A stretch of DNA of 64,000 nucleotides from Petrimonas mucosa (lineage in GTDB: Bacteria; Bacteroidota; Bacteroidia; Bacteroidales; Dysgonomonadaceae): the NCBI RefSeq assembly GCF_900095795.1, contig NZ_LT608328.1, positions 675,001 through 739,000 of the forward strand, read 5' to 3'. Positions within the stretch are counted from its first letter, which is position 1; every line of letters starts with the position of its first letter. Under the pieces are notes generated by a model, which saw only the letters and a program-made list of their open reading frames with translations, was not told the DNA's origin and did no database searches. The position numbers were made by a program, and so were the translations under genes. Of the stretch, positions 32,266 through 40,396 are shown in pieces.

Positions 32266-35200
32266 ATGGATTTCCTTTTGAACAGAAGAGTAACAATCTG
32301 CATGTTGTTTATCGCATCTACCCTGTTGGGGTATGTTTCGTACAAACAGCTGCCGGTTGAACTGCTTCCCAATGCGGAACTGCCCGTGTTGTATGTCTCG
32401 GTGAGCGCACAGCAGGATGTGGATCCGGCCTATATGGAGTCGGAGGTGGTTATTCCGCTCGAAGGAGCCATCAGTTCCGTTGGAGGTGTCGACAGGATAG
32501 AGTCCGAGGTCAGTAGCCGGCAGTCCTCCATCCGGATCGACTTCAAAAACAATGTGAACTTCAAAACCACTTCGCTCAGGCTGGAGGAGAAGATGAAGGA
32601 GATTGCCCCATCCCTCCCGGAGGGCTTTACCGTGCGCGTGCAGAAGATGGACCTCTCGCGGGCGAACAGCACCTTCATGTCGCTTCAGGTGCGCGGTTCG
32701 GGGGGCATCGACCGGGTGCGCAACATAGTGGATGAGGAGATCGTATCGGAGCTGGAAAATATCGATGGGATTGCAGCCGTCCAGGTTTTTGGAGGCCGCG
32801 AACGGGCCATCGAGATACAGCTGGACAAGGATGCCGCCAAGGCGTTGAACATCACTCCCTCCAGACTCAGCAGCTTGCTCAGCAGCAATGCCAGGGAGAA
32901 GGTCTTTGTGGGTACCGTGAAGGAGAAGGAGAGCCAATATTTCGTTCATGTGCACTCTACCTATACAAAGGTGTCGGAGCTGGAGAACATTGTGGTTGCC
33001 CCGGGTCCTGTATTGCTAAAGGATATTGCCACCATCTTTTTCGACCTGAAGGAGGAGACCTCCTATAGCCGTGTCAATGGAAAGGAGGCCGTATCTGTAT
33101 CGCTGGTCAACGATGCGCAGGCAAACCTGATCGATCTCTCGCACCGTACCCTCCGTGCTGTTGAACAACTGAATGAAGAGCTGAAGCTCCACGATGTGGA
33201 GATCGTGGTAGATTCCAATATGGCCGAAACGATGGAGAAGAACATCAACCAAATCATCAACCTGGCCTTGACGGGCGGGCTGCTGGCCATCCTGGTACTC
33301 TGGTTCTTCCTGAAGAATGTACGGCTGGTCTTTTTCATTGCCCTCTCCATTCCCATCTCGGTCTATACGGCATTCAGCTTCTTCTATTGGGCGGGAATCT
33401 CGATCAACAGCCTGACCCTGGTAGGGATGGCACTGGCTGTCGGCATGCTGCTCGACAACAGCGTAGTGGTACTGGAGAATATCTATCGGCTGTCGGGATC
33501 GGGACTTGCACCCGATCAATCGGTCACCCGGGGAACCAGGGAGGTGTGGCGTTCCATCGTGGCGGCAACATTGACCACCGTAATCATCTTCCTCCCCTTC
33601 ATATTCTCCGAGAACTTCCTGTTGAAACTGATGGGTAACCATATTGGCATATCCATCATCTCCACCCTGCTGGTCTCGCTGCTGGTGGCACTGCTGTTTG
33701 TCCCGATGGCGGCCTATCTGATCCTGCGCAGCAAGAGAAGTAGCACCGTCTTCTATGAGAAGGTGACGCTGCTGCAACGGCCGATACAGATCTACCTTGT
33801 GCTGTTGAAGAGCTGCCTGAGGAACCCGGGCAAGACCATTTTCGGAGCGCTTGTTCTCCTTTTCGCTGTCCTGATGATGTCGCTCTCCACCGCTGTCAAG
33901 CAGAACCGGGAGGTGAGCTCGGACCGGTTCAATATCCGTGTCACCATGCCTGCCGGTAGTACGCTGGAGAGTACCGATAATGTGGTGAGGGTGATTGAGG
34001 AGCGGTTGGAGGATATCCCGGAGAAGAAAGATCTGGTGAGTCGGGTGAACGAGGAGGGGGCCAACTTGACACTGATATTGCAGGAGGAGTTCCAGAAGAT
34101 CGGAAAGCGGAAGATTACGGAGATCAAGGCCGATGTGCAGTCGAGAATCCCCAACGTGGGAGGTGCCGAGATTGTCGTCTCCGATCCCACTGGCGGCGGA
34201 CAGGGAAATGGCGGCGGTCTGGGCGGCATGGTAGGCTTCATGAATCTGCTGGGTATCGGCGAGAATCAGGAGCGGATTGTAATCAAAGGTTCTGATTACG
34301 AGATGATGCAACTGGTGGCTGAAGATATCCGCTACCAGCTGGAGCAGCAGGAGTTCATCCAGAACACCCGGGTCTCCTTTACCGGCCGTCAGCCCGAGAT
34401 TACGCTCAATTTTGACCAGATACTGCTCACCTCTTACGGCATTACCCGTGCCAATATCCTTACCGGTCTCTCTGAACTGAATCGGGAGTTTTCATCGGGA
34501 ACCACATTCAAGGTGGGTGAGGAGTCATTCGATATCATCATTCGCGACCGCACGGTTGAAGAGGAGGAGTTGGAGCGGCTGCGGCAAAAGACAATCGATG
34601 ACCTGCAGGCTGTACAGATCATGAACAGCAGCGGAGGATTGCACAGCCTGAAGGATGTTGCAACGGTAAACAAGGGTTTTGGCCGTTCCCGCATCATCCG
34701 TGTCAACCAAGACAAGCAACTGGATGTGCGTTACAGCTTCCAGCGCAACATCGAGCAGTCCAAATCACTGCTAGAAGGATACCGTAGCGATATTGACGAA
34801 CTGATTGCCAACTACAACCTGCCGGCAGGTGTGGCCATCGAAGTGATTCACGAGGAGGACCAGTTTGCCGATTTCAAGTTTCTTATCTTTGCCGCCTTCC
34901 TGCTGATCTTCATGATCCTGGCCATGGTGTTCGAGTCGGTTACCACCCCTCTGGTCATCCTCTTTTCCATTCCCCTGGCTGCCATCGGCTCGCTGCTCGC
35001 ACTCTACTTGACCGGCAACAGCCTGCTGAACGCCAACACATTGATGGGGTTCCTCATCCTGTTGGGGGTAGTGGTCAACAACGGCATTATCCTGATCGAC
35101 TATACCAACCTGTTGCGCAAACGGGGATTCCGGCGTGAACGGGCGTTGATGACCGCAGGGATATCGCGCATGCGTCCTATCCTGATCACCGCCATTACTA

Positions 35201-36960
35201 CCATCATTGCCATGATGCCGATGGCCATGGGCGATACCGAATATGCCGGGGCGATCGGAGCGCCGTTTGGCATCACCGTTATTGGTGGACTTGCCTTCTC
35301 CACCCTGCTGACATTGGTGATCATTCCCACACTCTACACGGGCCTGGAGAATGCGTTGCGCTGGTACCGGACCCTGGCGCAAAAGATGAAGATTCTCCAT
35401 CTCCTGCTCTTTGTGGCCGGAGTGGCTGTCGTCTTCCTCTACGCGGGCGGATTGCTCTACCAGATTCTTTATGTTACGCTGCTGGTCATATTGATACCCG
35501 GTGTCACCTATTTCATCCAGTCCAGTCTGCGTAGCGCCAAGGCTGATGTGGTGGATCGGGATCAGGAGATCCGGATCGAGGTACGCAGCCTGGTGAAGAT
35601 CTATGAGCGCCCGGGCCGGTTTATCCGTGAATGGAACAGCGGACGCAATATCCGCCGCAGGCTCGGATTGAGCGGTGAGTGGCATTCGTTGAGGGATATC
35701 CTCCCTGCAGCGTGGCTCTTTCTCCTCTGGGGATTTGGCCTCTACTTCACCTACTTCTATCTCGAAAGCAAGACATGGGGTTTCCTCTTCTCTTTCGTGG
35801 TCTATGCCGCAACACTCACTCTCTGGCGGAAGGTGCGCAGTTTCCTCTTCTACCGGTTCGAGGAGGGCCGATGGGTCAGGTATCTGAACCGCTTCATTTT
35901 CTGGATACTACCCCCGCTGATCCTCTGGGGACTCTACCGGAAACTGGACAACCTGCCGATGGTACTGGTGATCGGCGCCCTGTGGGGATTGGGGATTGCC
36001 ATCTATGTCTCGTCGCAATACATCTACGCCAGGAACATCAATATCGAGCGAATTACCGGACAGTTCGCGGGTCTGAGACGCTCCTATTTCCGTATGGTGA
36101 TCTCTGTTCCACTGATCGGCAAACGGCGCAGGCCATTCAAGGCGTTACGTAGCGTCTCGTTCGAGATCAGAACCGGCATGTTCGGGCTGCTCGGACCCAA
36201 CGGTGCCGGCAAGTCTACCCTGATGCGCATCATTACGGGGATTCTGGACCAGAGCTATGGCACCATCTGGATCAACGGGCTGGATACTCGCCAATATAGG
36301 GAGGAGCTGCAGGGATTGATCGGTTTCCTGCCTCAGGAGTTTGGGATGTATGAAAACATGACCGCCTGGGAGTTCCTCGATTACCAGGCCATATTGAAAG
36401 GGTTGACCAGCCGCGGTTTGCGGGAGGAGCGGATTGAGTATGTGCTGAAATCGGTCCACATGTACGAGCGGCGGAACGACAAGATCGGATCTTTCTCGGG
36501 AGGGATGAAACAGCGCATCGGAATTGCCCTGATACTGCTGAACCTGCCACGTATCCTGGTGGTGGATGAACCTACCGCCGGACTCGATCCGCGTGAACGG
36601 ATCCGCTTCAGGAACCTGCTGGTAGAGTTGAGCAAGGAGCGGATCGTCATCTTCTCCACCCACATCATCGAAGATATCTCCAGTTCATGCAACCAGGTTG
36701 TGGTGGTGGACAAGGGGGAATTGAAATATTTCGGTGTACCCGAAAAGATGGTGGGTATGGCTGAGGGCAAGGTGTGGCAGTTCCTGATCGACAAGGAGGC
36801 GTTCGAGGAGGTGCTGGACAAGTCGTTGGTGGTTCATAATATCCAGCATGACGACCGGATACAGGTACGTTACATCTCGGTGGAACAGCCCTATCCGGGT
36901 GCGGTCAGGGTGGAGGCCAACCTGGAGGATGCCTACCTCTGTCTGCTTAAAAATATCTGA
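32266..36960 (+). CDS. RND pump fused to an ABC ATPase (1564 aa)
   Basis: Residues 1-~1030 are a complete RND pump (NRRVTICMLFIASTLLGYVS at the start, LAVGMLLDNSVVVLEN in TM4, LLGVVVNNGIILIDYTN in TM10). The chain continues through extra membrane helices into a full ABC ATPase: Walker A GPNGAGKST (~1310), signature FSGGMKQR (~1409), Walker B ILVVDEPTAGLD (~1430), and STHI. The ATPase's first strand appears early (IEVRSLVKIYERPG, ~1104). It is then split from the rest (FKALRSVSFEIRTG) by ~180 residues with about four or five membrane helices. There is no frameshift. It overlaps no gene and is 4 bp before the second permease. Confidence 0.88.
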   Translation: MDFLLNRRVTICMLFIASTLLGYVSYKQLPVELLPNAELPVLYVSVSAQQDVDPAYMESEVVIPLEGAISSVGGVDRIESEVSSRQSSIRIDFKNNVNFKTTSLRLEEKMKEIAPSLPEGFTVRVQKMDLSRANSTFMSLQVRGSGGIDRVRNIVDEEIVSELENIDGIAAVQVFGGRERAIEIQLDKDAAKALNITPSRLSSLLSSNAREKVFVGTVKEKESQYFVHVHSTYTKVSELENIVVAPGPVLLKDIATIFFDLKEETSYSRVNGKEAVSVSLVNDAQANLIDLSHRTLRAVEQLNEELKLHDVEIVVDSNMAETMEKNINQIINLALTGGLLAILVLWFFLKNVRLVFFIALSIPISVYTAFSFFYWAGISINSLTLVGMALAVGMLLDNSVVVLENIYRLSGSGLAPDQSVTRGTREVWRSIVAATLTTVIIFLPFIFSENFLLKLMGNHIGISIISTLLVSLLVALLFVPMAAYLILRSKRSSTVFYEKVTLLQRPIQIYLVLLKSCLRNPGKTIFGALVLLFAVLMMSLSTAVKQNREVSSDRFNIRVTMPAGSTLESTDNVVRVIEERLEDIPEKKDLVSRVNEEGANLTLILQEEFQKIGKRKITEIKADVQSRIPNVGGAEIVVSDPTGGGQGNGGGLGGMVGFMNLLGIGENQERIVIKGSDYEMMQLVAEDIRYQLEQQEFIQNTRVSFTGRQPEITLNFDQILLTSYGITRANILTGLSELNREFSSGTTFKVGEESFDIIIRDRTVEEEELERLRQKTIDDLQAVQIMNSSGGLHSLKDVATVNKGFGRSRIIRVNQDKQLDVRYSFQRNIEQSKSLLEGYRSDIDELIANYNLPAGVAIEVIHEEDQFADFKFLIFAAFLLIFMILAMVFESVTTPLVILFSIPLAAIGSLLALYLTGNSLLNANTLMGFLILLGVVVNNGIILIDYTNLLRKRGFRRERALMTAGISRMRPILITAITTIIAMMPMAMGDTEYAGAIGAPFGITVIGGLAFSTLLTLVIIPTLYTGLENALRWYRTLAQKMKILHLLLFVAGVAVVFLYAGGLLYQILYVTLLVILIPGVTYFIQSSLRSAKADVVDRDQEIRIEVRSLVKIYERPGRFIREWNSGRNIRRRLGLSGEWHSLRDILPAAWLFLLWGFGLYFTYFYLESKTWGFLFSFVVYAATLTLWRKVRSFLFYRFEEGRWVRYLNRFIFWILPPLILWGLYRKLDNLPMVLVIGALWGLGIAIYVSSQYIYARNINIERITGQFAGLRRSYFRMVISVPLIGKRRRPFKALRSVSFEIRTGMFGLLGPNGAGKSTLMRIITGILDQSYGTIWINGLDTRQYREELQGLIGFLPQEFGMYENMTAWEFLDYQAILKGLTSRGLREERIEYVLKSVHMYERRNDKIGSFSGGMKQRIGIALILLNLPRILVVDEPTAGLDPRERIRFRNLLVELSKERIVIFSTHIIEDISSSCNQVVVVDKGELKYFGVPEKMVGMAEGKVWQFLIDKEAFEEVLDKSLVVHNIQHDDRIQVRYISVEQPYPGAVRVEANLEDAYLCLLKNI

Positions 36961-36964
36961 CGTT

Positions 36965-37681
36965 ATGAGTGTAAAAGAGTATAGTGACATGATCATCCGG
37001 GTTATCCGGTATAACCTGAAAGTTGTTTTTGCCGGAAAGTTCTTCTGGTTCCTGCTGGCGGCCTTTCTCTTCTTCGCCTTTTTCATGTTTCAGCAGGCGT
37101 GGAACAGGGTGGAGATCAACGAAGGTTCCGTCTATAACCTGTTGTTGTTTCCTTGTCTGCTGCTGATCTTCTATCCGGTGGTCTTCGGCATCCAGAATGA
37201 TGAGGATAACCGGATACTGGAGATCATTTTCGGCATACCCAATTATCGCTACAAGGTGTGGGGGGTACGGATGTTGATGATGTATGTGGCCAACTTCTTC
37301 ATCCTGCTCCTTTTTGGATATGTTGCCCGCCTGCTGCTCTATCCGGTCAACATCTCAGAGATGGCATTCCAGCTCCTTTTCCCGATGCTCTTTTTCGGAA
37401 ACCTGGCCTTTATGTTCTCCACCATTACCCGGAGCGGGAACGGGACCGCCGTCATCATGATCGTTCTCGGCCTTGCCCTCTTCATCTTCATGAGAGGCAA
37501 CAGGCAGCTCTCCCTCTCCTACTGGAATATCTTCTTGAATCCGTTTGCCACTCCATCTGAAATCCATCCCCTGATCTGGCAGAACACCATCCTGAAGAGC
37601 AGGATTTTTCTGGTGATAGGGGCGGTTGTCTGGTTGATGATCGGCTTCCTCAACCTGCAGCGGCGGGAGAAATTTGTATAA
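36965..37681 (+). CDS. ABC-2 permease (238 aa)
   Basis: Integral membrane protein with about six helices (FFWFLLAAFLFFAFFMF, LLLFPCLLLIFYPVVFGI, MMYVANFFILLLFGYVA and more). The conserved ED-N segment NDEDNRILEIIFGIPN is typical of ABC-2 permeases of this size. The start is ATG 36965, because the longer frame from 36848 lies inside the preceding gene. It lies 4 bp after the fusion gene, so its natural partner is the ATPase at the C-terminus of that fusion. It is the last gene of the efflux operon. Confidence 0.88.
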   Translation: MSVKEYSDMIIRVIRYNLKVVFAGKFFWFLLAAFLFFAFFMFQQAWNRVEINEGSVYNLLLFPCLLLIFYPVVFGIQNDEDNRILEIIFGIPNYRYKVWGVRMLMMYVANFFILLLFGYVARLLLYPVNISEMAFQLLFPMLFFGNLAFMFSTITRSGNGTAVIMIVLGLALFIFMRGNRQLSLSYWNIFLNPFATPSEIHPLIWQNTILKSRIFLVIGAVVWLMIGFLNLQRREKFV

Positions 37682-37701
37682 GTGTCCTAAAGGGCGGGTC
37701 T

Positions 37702-38874
37702 CTATGAGAGGGAGGTCAGTTCCTCTTCGTAGCGGGTAATCTTCTCCAGTCCGTTTTGTTGGACGATATAGCTGTTCTCTATCCCTACTGCTCCAATGGC
37801 TGGAAGGACAAATTTGGGTTCCACGGCAATCGTCATGCCGCACTCCAGGAGCTCCTTCGACCGGGGTGCCAGCACAGGAGGTTCGTTGATCTCCAACCCT
37901 ATACCGTGCCCCACGAACTTGGCCTGCTGTTTTGTTCCCATGAAGAAGTCGGCAAGACCATTTTTCTTTACCATCTCTTCGGCAAGGGCGTAGAGATCGG
38001 CGCAGGGTGTACCTGGCCTGGCTGTTCCGGCGATGGCGTTGCAAATGTCGATGGAGAGACGGTGTGCCCTGTGGGCTATCTCCGGCACCTCGCCTATTGC
38101 AAATGTCCGGGTCATGTCGCTCATCCAGGGAGTGTAGTTGCCCGCCATATCCACCATCAAGGTGGTTCCCGGGATAAGTTTAGTGCCATTGGCGCCAATC
38201 GGAAGCAGTGGCGACAACCCCTCTCCACCCAGTGCAAAATCGAATGGTGAGGCCGATTGGGCATTCTCTCCGGCAAGGATGCTTCCCATAAAGATCTCCA
38301 TGTTCTCGCCAAATGTGCGGAAAATTCCTGCCGAGCCGGCCAGGCGCATCTCCCGTTCCAGTTCGATCTGGAATTGTATGTCGGTCATCCCTTCACGGTA
38401 GATATGCGGGATCTGCCGGTAGACCGCGGCGTGGATATCGGCAGAACGGCGCAGCTGCTCCAGTTCATACTCCGATTTTATGCTGCGGATACGGCGGATC
38501 TCTCCCGAAACGTTTATCAGCTCAGGCATCCCAAGGGCACTCTGGAGCCTGGAGATGGCGCTATAAGAGATACTGTCGCACTCCACCAGTACCCTTTGAG
38601 GCAATTCTATCCTGCTTTGGCTAAGGAGCTCGGGGAGCTGTTCCGGTTTTCGGATATAATTGACCCTGCCACCTGTAATACCGGCGGGCCGCTTTACAAA
38701 GAGGAGCGGTTCCCCGTCGGGCAGGAGATAGATGTAGCCGTCGAAAATATGACCAAGCAGATAAAACTGGTTTACCGAAGTGGAGATGATACAGGCATCT
38801 GCCTGCAGGTTGCGGATGGTCTGTTGCAGCCGGGAGAGTCGCCGCCCATATTCATTATCGTGTATAGCATTCAT
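37702..38874 (-). CDS. M24-family peptidase, Xaa-Pro aminopeptidase-like (390 aa)
   Basis: Cytoplasmic metallopeptidase with pita-bread fold. The N-terminal creatinase-like domain covers ~1-130. The metal ligands expected for M24 are present: D in MVDMAGNY, D in WMSDMTRTF, H in FVGHGIGLEINEPP, E in IAVEPKF and E in VGIENSYIV. The start ATG 38874 (MNAIHDNEYGRR) is preferred to 38898. The gene converges on the efflux operon with a 20-bp gap and diverges from the sigma-54 regulator gene. Confidence 0.9.
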   Translation of the reverse strand: MNAIHDNEYGRRLSRLQQTIRNLQADACIISTSVNQFYLLGHIFDGYIYLLPDGEPLLFVKRPAGITGGRVNYIRKPEQLPELLSQSRIELPQRVLVECDSISYSAISRLQSALGMPELINVSGEIRRIRSIKSEYELEQLRRSADIHAAVYRQIPHIYREGMTDIQFQIELEREMRLAGSAGIFRTFGENMEIFMGSILAGENAQSASPFDFALGGEGLSPLLPIGANGTKLIPGTTLMVDMAGNYTPWMSDMTRTFAIGEVPEIAHRAHRLSIDICNAIAGTARPGTPCADLYALAEEMVKKNGLADFFMGTKQQAKFVGHGIGLEINEPPVLAPRSKELLECGMTIAVEPKFVLPAIGAVGIENSYIVQQNGLEKITRYEEELTSLS

Positions 38875-39044
38875 GAAGCATCTCTTTTCAGACCTCAAAT
38901 ATACTCAATTCTTGCGTGACCGGAACCCTCCACTTGGAAAAAGCTTAATCCCTGCCTTTGTATCTGCGGTTTTTTAAAAGTAGCCGGCGGTAAAGAGCAG
39001 ATAAAAAATAAAAAACTATCTTTACGAGGTCAATTCTTGCTTAC

Positions 39045-40394
39045 GTGAATGGAAAGATTTTAATAGTTGAAGACGACATCCCTTTTGGAACCATGCTTCA
39101 GAAGTGGTTTGAGAAGAACGGCTTTTCGGCGAAGTGGTGCACGGGAATGGTATCGGCACAGGAATCCCTATCCCGTTCGGCATACGACATTGTCTTGTCG
39201 GATCTGCGCCTGCCGGACGGTGACGGCATCATGCTGCTCTCCTGGATGAACGAGAGAGATCTCTCGCTCCCGGTCATTATCATGACCGGATATGGAGAGA
39301 TCCAGACAGCGGTTTCAGCGATAAAGCTGGGCGCTTTTGATTTTCTGGAAAAGCCTATCAATCCATCGATACTGGCGGAGAAGATCGAGGCTGCCCTCAG
39401 GGGCAGGAAGAGCGAAAAAAATAGTGAAAGAGGAGGCCGCCAGACGAAGAGAGGAGAGAACGGCGTCAGAAGGACCGTTGAGGGACGGAGTCCCCTCTCC
39501 ACACGGATGTACTCGTTTATCAACACGGTTGCACCCACCTCGATGGCCGTAATGCTCATCGGAGAAAGCGGTACTGGAAAGGAGCATGCGGCAAGGATGA
39601 TACATGACCGGAGCCTGCGTGCCAAGGCTCCTTTTGTTGCTGTCGACTGCGGAAGTCTCTCCATGGAACTGGCGCCGAGTGAACTCTTCGGGCACAAGAG
39701 AGGCGCTTTTACATCGGCCATTGAGGATCGGACCGGTTTCTTTGCGGAAGCAAACGGCGGCACGCTCTTTCTGGATGAGGTGGGAAACCTGCCGCATGGC
39801 GTTCAGGTGCAATTGCTCAGAGCACTGCAGGAGAAGAAGATCAGACCGGTAGGAACCACCTCCGATCTGGAGGTCGACGTGCGGATTATTACCGCAACCA
39901 ATGAAAACCTGGAGAAAGCGATTGCATTGGGACGTTTTAGGGAAGATCTCTTTCACCGGCTCAATGAATTTATCATCGAGGTACCCCCATTAAGGGCATG
40001 TAGAGAAGATATTCCACTATATGTAGAACATTTTGTGGCTGAGGCAAATGTTGAACTCGACAAGCAGGTCAAACAGATCTCGGGCGAACTCCTTTCCCGT
40101 CTGGAGGCATACTCCTGGCCAGGTAACCTGCGGGAGTTGAGGAATGTCATTCGCCGTGCCGTCCTCTTCTCCAACGGGGATAGTCTCACGATGGAAAATT
40201 TGCCGCTTTTGCGGGAAAAGCCTGTTGAGCCAGATATGAGGGAGGATGTTGCATTGACCGTTTCTCCAGAAGAGGAGAAAGAAAAGATCGTGCAGGCGCT
40301 GGAGAAGGCCGGAGGGAACAAATCGAGGGCAGCCCTTCTCTTGCGTATAGACCGGAAGACACTTTACAACAAGCTCCGCAAGTATGGGCTGTAG
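39045..40394 (+). CDS. Sigma-54-dependent response regulator, NtrC type (449 aa)
   Basis: Starts with GTG. The receiver domain has D10, D11, the phosphorylation site D53 (LSDLRLPD) and K103 (LEKP). The AAA+ domain has Walker A GESGTGKE (173-180), the sigma-54 contact loop GAFTSA (220-225, usually GAFTGA), GGTLFLDEVG and the R-finger region. The C-terminus is a Fis-type helix-turn-helix (NKSRAALLLRIDRKTLYNKL). It ends 2 bp from the end of the hybrid kinase gene on the other strand, so the pair probably forms one signalling system. Confidence 0.92.
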   Translation: MNGKILIVEDDIPFGTMLQKWFEKNGFSAKWCTGMVSAQESLSRSAYDIVLSDLRLPDGDGIMLLSWMNERDLSLPVIIMTGYGEIQTAVSAIKLGAFDFLEKPINPSILAEKIEAALRGRKSEKNSERGGRQTKRGENGVRRTVEGRSPLSTRMYSFINTVAPTSMAVMLIGESGTGKEHAARMIHDRSLRAKAPFVAVDCGSLSMELAPSELFGHKRGAFTSAIEDRTGFFAEANGGTLFLDEVGNLPHGVQVQLLRALQEKKIRPVGTTSDLEVDVRIITATNENLEKAIALGRFREDLFHRLNEFIIEVPPLRACREDIPLYVEHFVAEANVELDKQVKQISGELLSRLEAYSWPGNLRELRNVIRRAVLFSNGDSLTMENLPLLREKPVEPDMREDVALTVSPEEEKEKIVQALEKAGGNKSRAALLLRIDRKTLYNKLRKYGL

Positions 40395-40396
40395 TA

